The notes under the pieces were generated by a model that saw only the letters and a program-made list of their open reading frames with translations, made no database searches and was not told the origin of the DNA. This document shows, piece after piece, positions 1-12,570 of a DNA stretch of 64,000 nucleotides (positions are counted from its first letter, which is position 1; each line of letters begins with the position of its first letter). The position numbers and the translations under genes are program-made. This DNA is from Dermanyssus gallinae (lineage: Eukaryota; Arthropoda; Arachnida; Mesostigmata; Dermanyssidae): the NCBI GenBank assembly GCA_003439945.1, contig QVRM01005632.1:1-64000 (forward strand), read 5' to 3'.

Positions 1-95
1 TGTTGTTGTGTTGTTGTTGATAGTGTTACTTATTGCTGTTGTCGTTGTTTTTGTTGATATTATTGTCGTTTATTTATGTTGTTGTTGTTGATTTT
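1..95. repeat. TTG/GTT-rich imperfect triplet tract
   Basis: The window opens in an imperfect GTT/TTG triplet run with interruptions. Its left end is cut by the window edge. The ORF on the reverse strand is an Asn-rich artefact of the repeat. Confidence 0.8.
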
Positions 96-619
96 TTCTA
101 GCCGCTGTGTCAAATGCCGCATATGTGGCAAAGTGACATAGGGTAAGGAGCTAGTTGTTCTACAGTTGCCGATGGGTCGCGTAATATGTGATTGTATCCC
201 TCCCTTTTGCTCTTCCAAATCGACACAGGCCAGAATACCACCGCCACGGTGCGAGTTGAGGCCAATTATATATATTGTAGGTATAGCCATATGCTTTTTA
301 TCATCACATCATGCTTTCTGTGCATAGCAGAGATGCGAACACAGCAAACTTGCTACGTGACCGAATCTATAGTCGCATAATTGCGGTTGCTGCTGCTGCT
401 GCAGCTAGTTCTTCTATCACTGGTGGAGATATCGGGATGTCTGCTGGGACTGGGGGTTACGACGAATCGTTTCCCGAAGTGCAAGGCAGCCGTGCTATGT
501 CATTGCTCCCATGCTTGGGAGTCTGATGACTGGCCATATCGTAACTCTTCTTCATTTATTAAAATGACATTTAAGTGTTACAGCGAGATGTAATTAACTA
601 TCAACACTAGGGCTTGTGG

Positions 620-868
620 GGAGCGCTACGAGTCGAGCTTGTCCTCGAGGCAGCCCCTCATTGTGCCCATTATTGCTGCCGCATTGCCGCGTTGAACTGC
701 CAGCGATAGTCGCTGAAGTAGAAACTCAAGTGCTCTTTTTTCCCCTGTCGCCAGTTCAATTTGTTTGCCAATCTTCTGTAAAAGCGACCATGCCTCAGGG
801 CCGGGCCCCCCGAGTGTCTCGAATACTAGCGGCACGAAAATGAACTCGTTGGCTACACTCTTCTTCAT
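620..868 (-). pseudogene. Retroelement polyprotein C-terminus-like fragment (family G, copy 1)
   Basis: Reverse-strand translation gives a block with FVPLVFETLGGPGPEAW, then a GKQIELATGE region, then LLQRLSLAVQRGNAAAIMGT. The same block recurs at 27288-27659 and 49099-49410, also on the minus strand. The pattern (aromatic-PLVFETLGG...RLSLxxQRGNAA) resembles the extreme C-terminus of non-LTR retrotransposon polyproteins; that family link is from memory and is not proven here. There is no start codon context or flanking RT, so this is a 5'-truncated or decayed copy. The 3' side runs into unrelated sequence near 615. Confidence 0.5.
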
Positions 869-1219
869 CTAGCTTTAGAGCCTCCGTGCCGGCAACACGT
901 GGCCTGAGTCGGGTAACAACCTTCTATCGTCCTAGACTTTCTCGTTGCAACGCGCTCATCCGTGGCCAAGTGATTTCACCTATACTCATTTTACTCACCC
1001 TCCCTATCCCCGGATTTTTAGACGAAGTCACTAGAGTAATTACGTTAAATTTGACTAAGAGTAATTTAATTTCAGCAACTAAAATTGCAAGTTATCATTG
1101 GAGTAATTTGTATGTAGCAATACAAGTTGTAATAGCAGAAAACATAACTTCAGCTGGTAGTTTCAACACTGGACAAAGAGGAAACGATGTCGACGTTCCA
1201 TATGTATGTGTGTTCAAAC

Positions 1220-1435
1220 TCATTGATTCATCTAAAAAAAATCCTTTCGGTGCTGACTCTCAGCCAAGATTTAACGTCCATGAGACAGCTTTTCGCGCCT
1301 TTGCTTCATAGACGGACCCTCATAAATACAATGTGCAACGGTGGGGCTCGAACCCGCGCACCTATGTGTCTGCTTCGGTCGCGAGGCGCAAACGCATGCC
1401 ACCAAGCCACCAGGCTCGATTCATTGATTCATCTA
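1220..1435 (-). mobile_element. SINE-A copy 1, tRNA-derived, with perfect TSD
   Basis: The element body is 1235-1420, minus strand. It is flanked by a perfect 15-bp direct repeat TCATTGATTCATCTA at 1220-1234 and 1421-1435. The head (right side) contains tRNA-like pol III boxes: a box B sequence reads GGTTCGAGCCCC on the minus strand, next to an acceptor-like CCACCG. The tail carries the family-specific sequence around 1255-1285 shared by all SINE-A copies. A perfect TSD implies a fairly recent LINE-mediated insertion. Confidence 0.9.
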
Positions 1436-1681
1436 GTGTTCTTTATCTGTTGTACTCTTTTACAAGACGACTGTCGTGCGCGAATTATGAGATTATAGGT
1501 CTGATAAGCATCAGATAGACTTTGGGCCATTGCTTGTACGGTTCGCTAGAACTAAACAAGGTAACGACTTTATAGTTGGCTTCAGAGCAAAAATGTACAT
1601 GGTATATTATATGTGAACACATGTTACATGTGTATCGGTACAAGACAATATTACCGATGTTGAAGGTGTTCAAATTAGTTT

Positions 1682-1683
<2 letters not shown>

Positions 1684-1752
<69 letters not shown>
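1684..1752. repeat. (TA)n microsatellite
   Basis: About 69 bp of nearly pure TA. Poly-YI ORFs across it are artefacts. Confidence 0.97.
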
Positions 1753-1754
<2 letters not shown>

Positions 1755-1920
1755 AACAACCTATATATATAGGGAACTAGTGCAGGAATTCCCAAATTAA
1801 TAATGTGTGGCTACTAGCTTCCACGCGTGCAAAGTTCAACGCTGAGGTAGACGCACCTGCTAATGCTAATAATATCCGCTTGACTGGTTAGCCATGAAAC
1901 AGGATGAATATAAAATCACA

Positions 1921-1921
<1 letters not shown>

Positions 1922-1963
<42 letters not shown>

Positions 1964-1965
1964 TA

Positions 1966-2034
<69 letters not shown>

Positions 2035-2059
2035 GAGTATATATATATACATGTATATA
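1922..2059. repeat. (TA)n microsatellite with GC/GT interruptions
   Basis: About 138 bp of TA, interrupted at 1961 (GC), 1971 (GT) and near 2034-2050. It lies 170 bp from the previous TA array. Confidence 0.97.
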
Positions 2060-3660
2060 AGGTGAGAGCAACAACCTGACACGAATGTTGGCAAAGTGTG
2101 GTAATAATCCCGGTGTGCCTGCTACCATCTACGCAAAATGTAATTGACACAGCAGGCTCGAAGATACGAAAGGCAAAAACTCGTTATGCGAATCTGCTCC
2201 ATCGCTCGCCCATTTACTCACTCACTGGCATCGAAAGAGAGAGAGAGAACAAACCCAAACAAGAGCAAAACAAAAGTGTTAAACATGCGTGCGTCGTTAT
2301 AGAGAAGCAATGACTAAGACGTTCGCTGCTGATCGTATTCCCTTCGATGGGTGTCGCGACGAGGAATCGAGACGCTGTTCTCCTTAATTTTAACCATTCG
2401 ATCTTACGTGTCCAGTTCTTGTCACGTGGTCCTAAGTCGCTGCTAGAAGAGCTGTGTTTTGTTGCTAGATACTAACTAATTGCAACCGCCGTATGATAGT
2501 GAAAGATATTAGGAAGGTTTGCATTCATACGCACATCATTACACTGATGGGTGTGTGAATATATATATATATATATATATATGTATCAGTAGCCATAATA
2601 GGCGAGCACTGCCGAGTGTGCAAACGTATTGTAAATGAATAATAAATCATCACAATATTTTCTATATGTGTATCAGTAGCCCTAATACGCTAAGTTAGAA
2701 AAATAGGAATAGATGTATTTTCGTACGTTAAACTGGCTAAAATTCGTTCGTCGATTCTTGTTGTTTGCGGCAGTGGAAAAAAACAGTTGCGGCTGTGCTA
2801 TATTGGATGGCGATTTTAAATGCGCAAAAAAACATGGTTTTTGTTTAACCGCTTTTTTAAGATTGACTGCCGCTTTTTCAGTACGTTTGACGCGGCTGCC
2901 TGGCTACTGCGATGCCAGTCTAATGTGCTTATTGATAGCTGTACTATACACGTTTGCTAATTGTTTTCGCTGCTATATCGTCATGCGCATAACCTTCAAA
3001 ATATCGCCAGCTGCGTAATTGTCTCGAATCGAACTTGCTATAATTATATATAAACACAGAAGTGCGTTAATATTAAACAACAACGCATTATCACAATGCA
3101 CAATCACCAGGCCTAATTGGATGGCTTGAACATTCGGCACAGCGCGTGCTCGTGCAAGTACGCTGTGCTAAGTGGCATTACTTTAGAAACTCTGTATTTT
3201 ACGCGCAAAATCAATCTAAAACTGCTCTACCATTACGCACCAATATGGTACCCGGTGCTAGGTCAAAATGAATCGTATTGGCGTGTCTGTTAATTGGAAA
3301 AAACCTGTTTTTTCCGCGCATGCTCGGCTTACTGTTCCAACTGACGTGATGGAACAGCTATGCTTTCATCATTACGCCTCTCGAGTTCTTAGAATGCCTC
3401 TGTCAACTTTTACATAACACACACGAGCTGGTAAGCGGCGAGCCTTAGAGCAACAACATTCAAAGTTACGCGTCTGCACTAACGTTTGGCCGTCCTCTCA
3501 CGCTGATCCGAAACGAAAATACATAGAAGCACCCTAAGACGGTATACATGTAAGCGGACTTCATGCAGGTACATATATTAATGTGGTTAATGTCAGTTAA
3601 TAGACAAGCTGAATATGCTTAGAATTTGTATTGCCAGTAGTAGTAAAACCGGGCCCAATT
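2060..3660. other. Unassigned sequence, no gene recognised
   Basis: Contains a short (TA)n at 2560-2582 and two copies of a short GTATCAGTAGCC-containing direct repeat near 2583 and 2670. A 101-codon plus-strand ORF at 2713-3018 has no recognisable domain and no splice context. I see no other feature. Confidence 0.5.
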
Positions 3661-3830
3661 TTTTTTGTTCTACAGAACACGCCCAGGAATACAGCGAAAA
3701 TTAAATTCGAAATCTACAGCCGCAAAAGCCGCAACCAAAAGGGTGGCTGAAATTTACAGAGTATCTATTCTGGTTATACACCTGAATGACACCAATGACT
3801 TAAGCGATAATGCATCAGGCTCGTCTAGAA

Positions 3831-3941
3831 TTTGTCCAACAAACTTTGAGCCTCCTTGTTTCATTGGAAACAAATGTTTTTTCCGAATTGTACTAGACCC
3901 CAAAATTTGTTAGACGACTTCTGAGAGACCCTGTATATACA
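3831..3941 (-). mobile_element. Terminal part of a CAGGGT-type TIR element (family C, copy 1)
   Basis: Read on the minus strand from 3941, this begins TACAGGGTCTCTCAGA and continues for about 110 bp that match 20628-20740 (plus strand) at roughly 70 percent by eye. Both copies abut a TA-rich flank, as expected for a TA-targeting DNA transposon end. The other end was not found, so the element may be truncated. Confidence 0.45.
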
Positions 3942-3952
3942 TCATTTTCGGC

Positions 3953-3956
<4 letters not shown>

Positions 3957-4000
<44 letters not shown>
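3957..4000. repeat. (TA)n microsatellite
   Basis: 44 bp of TA immediately left of dispersed repeat D copy 1. Confidence 0.95.
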
Positions 4001-4002
<2 letters not shown>

Positions 4003-4004
<2 letters not shown>

Positions 4005-4550
4005 GGCGCAACTGCGTGGCGAAGATGAATGAGGCATCGTTCGCAAATCACAGCATGAATGTTACGTATGTCAGGCAATGTCTGGCTATTGAAAAAAAAC
4101 GGTAAGTGCTCTCTGTCGAGCGCACAACAAGCTGTTTGTAATTAACCTATTATTATTATTGCCTTTAGCTTTCTGTTCGTTTTTCCATCCTCTTCATGTG
4201 GTGTGAATGCTTCAGGTGTGATGCCGATGCGATTCTTATGAATTTAGGGGGGCGGCTAATTAGCGGCTGTAAACGACCGTTCGAAATGACCGGTCCTACA
4301 GCCGGCCTAGACGGATAAAAGAGATAGAAATGCTTGTCCTACGGCCTACGGTCTATACAGATGAGGGCTCAGTACGCCCGTCTGGCTTCTGCTCCTCCCC
4401 CTATAGGCGCGTCGTGGCAGCTCATAAAACAACATTGCAACAATGTTTGACTATTGCGGGATACGGCATGATGAAAAACGAGATTCCTACGTACCCGCCC
4501 AATGACTCAATGATACGATGACGTTTACATGCCGTCACCAAGGAAAACAT
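4003..4550 (+). repeat. Dispersed repeat D, copy 1
   Basis: About 550 bp nearly identical to the reverse complement of 19893-20443. Shared landmarks include the block near 4255-4330 (CCGGTCCTACAGCCGGCCTAGA) and the right edge CCGTCACCAAGGAAAACAT. Similarity stops abruptly at 4550 and fades at 4003-4045. On the minus strand it starts with TG, which allows a solo LTR, but I could not confirm a CA end, a TSD or terminal inverted repeats. Small indels and substitutions show the copies are not recent duplicates. Confidence 0.7.
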
Positions 4551-4717
4551 ATTACCGAATTGCTTGACTTACAATCAACCCATTTTTCTGTCTACTTTCG
4601 CTGGCATACGAAGTGTATAAACCGAATAAAACATATACAAAGTAAGAATGCGTGGTTTATAGTAGAGGCGAATCAGCTTCCTAACCAGAAGGCAGTATCA
4701 ACATCGTAAAAACATGT

Positions 4718-4767
4718 ATATATATATATACATACGTGTATACATATATATATATATATATATATAC
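4718..4767. repeat. Compound (TA)n/CATA microsatellite
   Basis: TA runs interrupted by CATACGTGTATACA. Confidence 0.9.
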
Positions 4768-5423
4768 ATACATACATATGGCATTGTTATATACTAATGT
4801 AGAGGTCGAAATGTTTAGGGATTAGTTCTAGCAATTAGTTCTTCGAAATTGCGTGTCCCGCAGCATTTTTAGACGTGTTGCAGTGACTCACGACAATGTT
4901 ACCATGCAATTAGTTTTAACGCTCGATCAGAATTGTGTCAAATGTCTCTCATTGTGATCAGTAGCTGGGTACTAGTGGTAGCCATAAATTCTTGAACATT
5001 CCCTGTGTCGACAAGGACACACAAATATAGTAAATATAGAAAATAAAACTACTATATCAGCTAAATTATTAAGACCGGGTACAACTAGGTTTAAGGTCAG
5101 GGATATTGAATGCTATTTTGTGTCCCTTGCTGGTTCATAGTAGAGCGACTAGCAACAGTTCAGCCTAATTATAATTAATTAGTAATGATATATATATATA
5201 GTCTATGATAAAAAAAAATCAAATAATAATGATAATAAATGGTTGCGCTGAGCATAGCCGGCAGTCTGGATAACTTGTTCATGATTACAAATTGCATCGT
5301 CAAGGATTATCGGTTTTGCTTGGAGAATGCTGGCGACTAGAGTTGTGTCCTGGGGCCGCACCTGCATTGGCGAACTTCTAGACAACAGCATTCCATAAAA
5401 CAGTGTCAAAAACGGACTTCAAG

Positions 5424-5860
5424 TTAAGAAATAAGGCACAAAGGAAATCTTCTCCGTAATTTATGACGTTCCAGGTTTTTCTCCACTTCGGATATTAATT
5501 CCGTGCACGTTGTTATGGCCGACACGCCCTTACGGGAAATACATTCCCGCCATGTTTCTAAGACATGGCCCTCATCTAGGCATCTGTTAAAGATTGTAAG
5601 GAGAATAGGCCAAATGTTCGAAGTTTCTTTAAGCATTTCGGACAAGGCCGAGATCAATGGCTTACCTATTTTTTGCTCAAGGAGCTCGCTGTAACTGACG
5701 GGTGCCTCTAGTGAAGCTACTAGAGCCTTTTCGGGTTTATAATTAGGTTCTACTGCAATAAGGATTTCTCGATTAACTATCCTGGTAGAGGTAAACATTC
5801 CCTCGAAGTGTTCGTGAAGGGCATTTCCAGGAATTGTGCAACTGCGAATCACCTACGAGA
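5424..5860 (-). pseudogene. LINE reverse transcriptase fragment (fingers region)
   Basis: The minus-strand ORF includes ISALSEMLKETSNIWPILL, then TIFNRCLDEGHVLETWREC and a KKG-like position. This is the usual RT motif 1 layout (LxxLFNxCLxxGxxPxxWxxA). Upstream, the frame is broken and the gKApGpDG-type motif is degraded. No endonuclease or YADD motif is found nearby. Likely an old 5'-truncated non-LTR element; the clade cannot be fixed. A short poly-T stretch at 5922-5935 interrupts its upstream side. Confidence 0.55.
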
Positions 5861-6479
5861 ATCATCTGAGCGGCCGGGTAGGGTCGTTTCTGTGCTTCTA
5901 TCACCAACAATTTGTTTCTGTTTTTTTTTTTTTTATAAACAATTTCTCTTTTTTTGTAGATGTAAGTAATCGTTTTTTTGGCGTTTTTTGTGCAAATTCG
6001 AGTAAGCATCCCAAGTTGATCCAGTTAACCTATATGCTGTTAGCAGACTTAGTAAGCGTTAGTGAAGCTCATAACATTCCCGATCAAATCATGCGGCGGA
6101 TTTTTGTTTGAAATGCTGCGATTTGCAAGCGGAGTCCACCACTACCGTTGAAAAGTCAAATGCCTATTAAAACGGCTGGAACTTAATCGCCTGACGACCC
6201 CACTTTGCGAAGCCCTCTAATAGCAACTATATACTGATTTTTTAAAGGCATCTCGTCTGCAGATATGTCATTAAGCGCGCCTCGGGACGAGCTTGCAAAC
6301 CGTTGGCTGGTGGTCCACGGGAATTTAAAAGGAATGTCGAAATTCAGTGACTACATGTTTATTTTTATACTGACGGAGATCATCGATGAGAGCAGAGGTC
6401 TTTGGAGCCAACGCATCCAGGCGGCAGTTGAGATACGCAGCAAATGTGATTGGTTAATTGCTGGAAACTTTTGAGAACA

Positions 6480-7800
6480 CGGAACAAAGTTTCTGGTCGG
6501 TTGGTACAAGGTCATCGAATCTGTACGGTAGGGCTTCTACAGTTACTACTGTACATTCCCACGATTGTAAACGGATGCTTGTCTATTACCACAGTATCAC
6601 CATTCGCCACGACTAGGCCTAACATTTTATAGCTCAATAATCCACCCGTTGAAACACACCCGTTGGCTACCTAACTTCGTGAACAGTAGTACTGGGTACT
6701 AGTGGTAAGCATAAATTCCTGAACATCAACATTTTTCGTTGCAAATGTTTCCGTCAGAACTATTACATTCAATGTATGAAAACTGCCGTTAGATATAAAG
6801 TTCACCACCAAACCTACGCCTTCGATGTTCTATTGTGGGTGCAAAGCGTCGTTCCACTACTGGTGGGACGCGGGGGGCGCGTAGCCTGAGATGCATCGTA
6901 GTGCTGTAGTGCGGTTTGTACATACTGCATTATAGTTTCTCAAAGCGGAGATGGTCCTATTTCTTCGTCCCGTGAAGCTTCTTCTGCCTCGTATTCACTC
7001 TGTTGAACTTGCGGGGCTTGGAATTGCCGACCGGGTTGCGGGGCTTCCAGCTGTTGTTGTTGCTTCTGTGCTGAACTTCTCTATATGCTGGGCTTTCGGA
7101 GGAGCGTGTCCTGGTGGTTTTTAACTGTTTTCGCCCTTCTTCTTCATTTGCTCTTTGACTTTGTTCGCTTTCTGGCTAGTGTTTACCGCTTGTGATATTT
7201 TGAGGTTGACCAGAGGCTGTCGTTCAAAAAACGTTCGGGTCTACGTTTCTGGATTGTCGAGAAACACCGCAGCGTAATTTGCCAATACACTCTCGATACG
7301 CAAGGCTGGTCATTGAAGTTAGTCACTCGGACTTGCATTAAAAGCCTATTGACAGCGATATTACTCATTTAAACAGGGTGTTTAAAGACGCTGCAATTCG
7401 TCATTTGTCTGTTCACGCTTTCTTGGGTGTACAGGCACTGACAGCACAGCCAACGTTGCAGAAGGAATGTTTTGGTTTAACCACTCTGCAAATAACTGAA
7501 GAGCGGAAATTAATTCTTCACCTTTAAAGTTAAAACAGTCCCCGTAGCTAAGGTGCTAAATCAATTAGTATGCGAATTTGCCTTTTTTTACTTCTAGGAG
7601 ACGTGAACACACATTATTTAAAATATCTGGCCCTGAATTCTCGTGAAAGAGGCGACATCTACTTAAATTTTTCTTAGCATCACGCTTCCAATTTTCTGCC
7701 GAAGCTACTTGGCAGACGAGTCTCCGAATAAATGTATATTTTCCTTAGGTGTCATATTTTGACGTTGATCAGAGGCGTTCCTACAGCAAATCGGAGCTAT
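6480..7800 (-). other. Possible LINE ORF1/gag remnant in otherwise unassigned DNA
   Basis: On the minus strand, 6960-7160 reads as Gln/Pro/Glu-rich codons and 7183-7368 gives a 61-codon basic ORF (MSNIAVNRLLMQVRVTNF...). These could be a decayed ORF1 of the element whose RT lies at 5.4-5.9 kb, but no zinc knuckle or RRM is clear. A copy of a ~40-bp motif (GGGTACTAGTGGTA) occurs at 6692 and also at 4967. Confidence 0.2.
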
Positions 7801-7815
7801 GTTGCGGAATTCTCG

Positions 7816-7939
<124 letters not shown>

Positions 7940-8856
7940 ACGTTTGCCCCAACATATTTGACATGCCTATGTATTTTACGTATATACTAAATATCCTATA
8001 TATTTACATTTACGTACATCTTTAATGATCGAGCATGACAAAGCATTCGACTCGAATGCCACGGTCGCTGACGCCGCAGTCCAACATTGTGTGGATGGAT
8101 CAGTGTGGGGCGTAAGATTTGCGCCAAAGATTCGTTGCCACTATTACCGACATACCTGCCCATCATTGTCATTGAACGACGAGCAACAACGGAGCAGAAA
8201 AATACGGATACTAATAGCAAGGACCGCGAGGGCAGCAATGAACGTGAGAGCAGTGCTCTGGCTGCAGAACTTCTTCTCTTCCGGCTACCAGCAAAAGAGA
8301 CAGCTGAGACCTGCGAGCGTTTTCGCCATGTTCTTTTTCCGATCGGTCATGCCATTCCGAATCGGCCATCGACGGCCACGTAATAGTCGCGACCCTTGAC
8401 GAGCCGGTGAGCGTGCGACCATCGGCAAACTGAGAAAATTGGCTTGTATCGCGTTCGAGGATGAATTTCTTTCGTCTTTCGCCGCCCCAACGTCACACTC
8501 ACACACACAGCTGCACACACATACAGAACTGCATATACGCTCACATATTAAGCTGATTGTAATAGCTGCCTGCGGATATACACAAACAGGTGTACAATAT
8601 ACATAAAGAGTTTTACCGTACGAGTCACGAAACACTGACATCTGACATACAGAAGAGGTAGTTATCATTAGACAGATGCTCAGCATAAGATAGACTGTTG
8701 CACAATCCGTATACAGGTACACTCATCGAGACGACAGCAATAAAGTGTGTAGTCTCACGGTCGTGTATACTCTATTATGTTGTTGTTGCTTTTCGACCAT
8801 TTCGTCTTTGACTAAGTACGTAGACGTACACACATCTACTGTGCATACACGTTGCC

Positions 8857-8926
<70 letters not shown>

Positions 8927-8928
8927 AT
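8857..8928. repeat. (TA)n microsatellite
   Basis: About 72 bp of TA with TTTA interruptions at the right end. Confidence 0.95.
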
Positions 8929-9674
8929 CATGATACATAGCACTACAGTGGCGTTTCCTCGTTGGAGATATTTATTAACAACCAAAGCATGCAAAGAGAT
9001 CTCATCATTACGTGACAGCCACCAGTTGTTCTGATACTTAAAGCAGACATGGCGCAATGAGTAAGTCCGGACAGTCAAGCGTTTCAACTAAGAGCTGCAT
9101 ACAATTGTAGGCTCGTGCCATAAATTTAGATATGCATACGAGGGATTGGATCGGCAAATTTGTTTGTATTTTGAATTTTGTCACCACTGAAACCACTAAG
9201 GTCTTCCGGTTTGTTTTACTCGGAAGCGCCATTCATTAGCTACAAGCTAAATCCAAAACGGTTAAACCTTCAGCAAATAATGAGTGTCGGTAGCAGAGGA
9301 CCCTGAATGTATTTAGATTGTGATAAATAAATATAGTTAGATTTTATATAGAGATTGGTAAATAAACGTAGTTAGAAAATGTGAGGAAAATGTCAGAAGA
9401 GAGTGATTGCAGGAGACAGGTCATAGAGGTATGTGGTGGACGATATTGGGACCAAGGCCCAACCCGCCCAGTAGCGCTTTCAAGCAGAGAGTCGATCAAA
9501 GCTGCTCAAGTAAAGCAGATCCAACACCAAGGTATTTTTGAGTGTGTTTTTCGATTAAAAAGGAAATATCTTCCACGAGTTTCAGCAGCTTGGATCAACT
9601 GTGTAAAATAAATCGTATAGCGAGATATTAAGAAGAAATAGTACAGAGAATTTTAATGAGATAGTGTCAGCAAG

Positions 9675-9793
9675 TTTAATGCAAGAGGCCTGAACTCTAG
9701 GCAAACAACTTTTGGATACTTCATCACGACAACGCTCCGAAACACACATCGTTACTAATTTTGAATTATATGATGAACATTTCGATTTCTATA
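9675..9793 (+). mobile_element. Older mariner relic, left part
   Basis: The plus-strand frame at 9713-9775 reads WILHHDNAPKHTSLLIL, the second catalytic Asp block of a mariner transposase. The frame runs into the TA (9792-9793) at which a younger mariner (9794-11116) is inserted. Matching downstream transposase sequence resumes at 11117. Upstream of about 9675 nothing mariner-like is clear. Confidence 0.75.
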
Positions 9794-11116
9794 CATAGTG
9801 TGTTCAAAACGTATCGCGACTTTTGTGTTTTTTCAAAAATTATTCATTTATTCATGAATATCTATTTTGTCCCCTTCAAAGTAATCCCCATGAGATATTA
9901 TACACTTGTGCCAACGGTTTTTCCAATCTTCGAAGCACTTCAAAAAAACATTTTTTTTAATCTTGTTCAGCTCCTCCTTCGATGCCGTCTTTATCTCGTC
10001 AAGCGTAGCGTAACGTCGTCCTTTCATGGGCCTCTTCAGTTTAGGGAACAAGAAAAAGTCACAGGGGGCCAGATCTGGGGAATACGGTGGCTGCGGCATC
10101 ATTAGTGTGTTGTTTTTGGCCAAAAACTCGCGCACAAGCAAAACGATGTGTGAGCAGGGGCGTTATCGTGGTGCAAAAGCCAATTTTTGTTCTTCCACAA
10201 ATCCGGGCGTTTCTGGCGGATTGCTTCGCGCAAATTGCGCATAACTTGCAGGTAATATTCCTTATTGACCGTTCTACCCTGTGGCAAGAACTCATGATGC
10301 ACCACGCCCCTGCAATCGAAGAAAACTGTCAGCAAAACTTTCACATTCGACCGAACTTGGCGCGCTTTTTTCGGTCTTGGTTCGTGCGGCAGCTTCCATT
10401 GAGATGACTGAGCTTTGGTTTCCACGTCATAACCATAAACCCACGATTCGTCACCAGTTATGACCCTCTGGAGCAAATTTGGGTCGTCGCGGACAGAGTC
10501 CAACATCTCATTAGCAATGTTCATGCGATGCTGTTTTTAGTCACAATTGAGCAATTTTGGTACGAATTTCGCGGCGACCCGTCTCATGCCCAAATCATTG
10601 ATAAAAATCGAATGGCACGAGCCAATCGATATGTTTAAGTCCTCAGCAACTTCTCTAACGGTGATTCGACGATTGGCCAATACCATTTTCTCCACTTCAT
10701 TAATTTTTTCGTCTGTTGTTGAAGTGCTCGGGCGTCCGGCACGCTCTTCGTCGTTCACATCTTCTCGGCCTTCTGAGAACATTTTGTACCACCGATAAAC
10801 GTTGCTTCGGTCCAAGGTAGCTTCTCCGTATGCCACAGTCAACATTCGGAATGCATCCGCGCACTTAATTTCGTTTTTCACACAAAATTTGATACAGGTT
10901 CTTTGATCCATTTTTTTGAATAGGTAAAAATCGAAGACGATCCAAAACACGTGCAAGCAAAGCAGCTGTCAACAATTAAGTGAACATTCAAAATGGCCGA
11001 GCTTGTCGGCATAAGTGAGAGACATGAGTACCAACATAACGCCACAAAAAATCGAAATTCGAATATACGTAACCCGCGAAAATTCAAAAGTCGCGATAAC
11101 GATTGAACACACCTCG
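9794..11116 (-). mobile_element. Mariner family A, copy 1 (1323 bp, both TIRs)
   Basis: Flanking TA dinucleotides lie at 9792-9793 and 11117-11118. The left end reads CATAGTGTGTTCAAAACG; the right end, reverse-complemented, reads CGAGGTGTGTTCAATCG. Both continue to ATCGCGACTTTTG. Length and TA target are typical of Tc1/mariner elements. The transposase is on the minus strand and is broken. A second copy lies at 36269-37552. The element sits inside an older mariner relic. Confidence 0.95.
9848..10911 (-). pseudogene. Mariner family A transposase, broken
   Basis: The start is the Met of MDQRTCIKFCVKNEIKC, matching the intact start in the 36-kb copy. Order: N-terminal helix-turn-helix region (ADAFRMLTVAYG...VYRWYKMF), linker, then the catalytic blocks GDESW, HHDNAPAH and PPYSPDLAPCDFF, which fit the D,D34D mariner signature. 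The C-terminus ends at 9848. Two lesions are visible against the other copy: a CAA-to-TAA nonsense change near 10537 and a 2-bp insertion (CAAGCAAAACG versus CAAGCAACG) near 10140. It therefore cannot encode a working protein. Confidence 0.92.
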
Positions 11117-11214
11117 TATTGCCTCAATCTCTCTATTTGCCGGACCCGGCTTTGTACGACTGTTTGTGCGAGATAAAAAGGGACAACGTTACGAAGCCGT
11201 AAAGAAGAAAAAGG

Positions 11215-11216
<2 letters not shown>
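11117..11216 (+). mobile_element. Older mariner relic, right part
   Basis: Plus-strand reading gives PQSLYLPDPALYD, a decayed form of the third catalytic block (PPYSPDLAPxD), then KKGQRYEAVKKKK in another frame, matching the KGRRYxxxxEIK block that follows it in mariners. It continues the relic at 9675-9793, proving that the younger mariner split it. It ends at the (TA)n array at 11219. Confidence 0.75.

Positions 11217-11218
<2 letters not shown>

Positions 11219-11247
<29 letters not shown>
11219..11247. repeat. (TA)n microsatellite
   Basis: 29 bp of TA at the right edge of the older mariner relic. Confidence 0.9.
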
Positions 11248-11253
<6 letters not shown>

Positions 11254-11711
11254 TATTTCGCAGTAATATTACATTTCAAGATGGTACATATAGTTCATTA
11301 TATACAATTTGATTACTTCAGCGACCGTCTTTTCAGGCGAATAAGAACAAAGACTGCCGACAGCGTCTGGCAGCTCGCTAAAAGGAAATTTCGCAGGAGC
11401 AATTTAACTTGATTTCGAAAGGAGAGTTTTAAAAGTGTTTCGAATAGTGAGAAGGAAGGTGGCACAAGTGCATTGCTGCGGACGGAAGCTGTTTCGAAAA
11501 GAGCCAAAAACACATTGGAAGACGAAATAAATATTTCGTTCTCAAAACGTGCATCCAAGCTATATGCAGTGTACCTGCTGCTGTAACTAGTTACGTGCAT
11601 CCATAGGCATTAGTATAGCAGCGTTAGGAGCTTAGTAGTAGCTATAAAGTCGATGGGCGCCGGCCTATTGATTGAGCCTACCCTTGTCGCCAATGATCAA
11701 TTACGACCACT

Positions 11712-11738
11712 AAAAACAGCAACAGCAACAGCAACAGC

Positions 11739-11772
<34 letters not shown>

Positions 11773-11799
11773 ATAACATAAGAAACATGAGCGCGCGCT

Positions 11800-11837
<38 letters not shown>

Positions 11838-11848
11838 GGAGGGAGGTA
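11712..11848. repeat. CAA, GA and G tracts
   Basis: (CAG/CAA)n at 11712-11770, (GA)n at 11800-11826, and a G run at about 11827-11840. These precede the giant CAA array. Confidence 0.95.
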
Positions 11849-12012
11849 TTCATCGAGTGCGGTGATGGCTCCTATCGCCGATACTCGCCGTGGTCATCGA
11901 CTCACGATGATGCTCATAATGCTTGTCATCATCTTGTCTGCGTGTCCCTGTCACCATCGTGACAGCGATCGAATCACGTGAGCGTAGTAGACTCGCTTTG
12001 AAGGTCAGCATT

Positions 12013-12570
<558 letters not shown>

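Noticed and set aside
886..1311. 141-codon plus-strand ORF
   Set aside because: Its 3' third is the antisense of SINE-A copy 1 and the rest has no domain or splice context.
1576..2150. YIYIYI ORFs (here and at 7.8, 8.8, 13, 16, 19, 30 kb and others)
   Set aside because: Direct translation of (TA)n microsatellites with short chance flanks.
2713..3018. 101-codon Cys-containing ORF
   Set aside because: No signal peptide, domain, poly-A or splice evidence; length is within chance for AT-rich DNA.
8025..8399. 124-codon plus-strand ORF and the overlapping 145-codon minus-strand ORF (8285-8722)
   Set aside because: No recognisable domain; both strands are open with unremarkable composition; no splice or promoter support.
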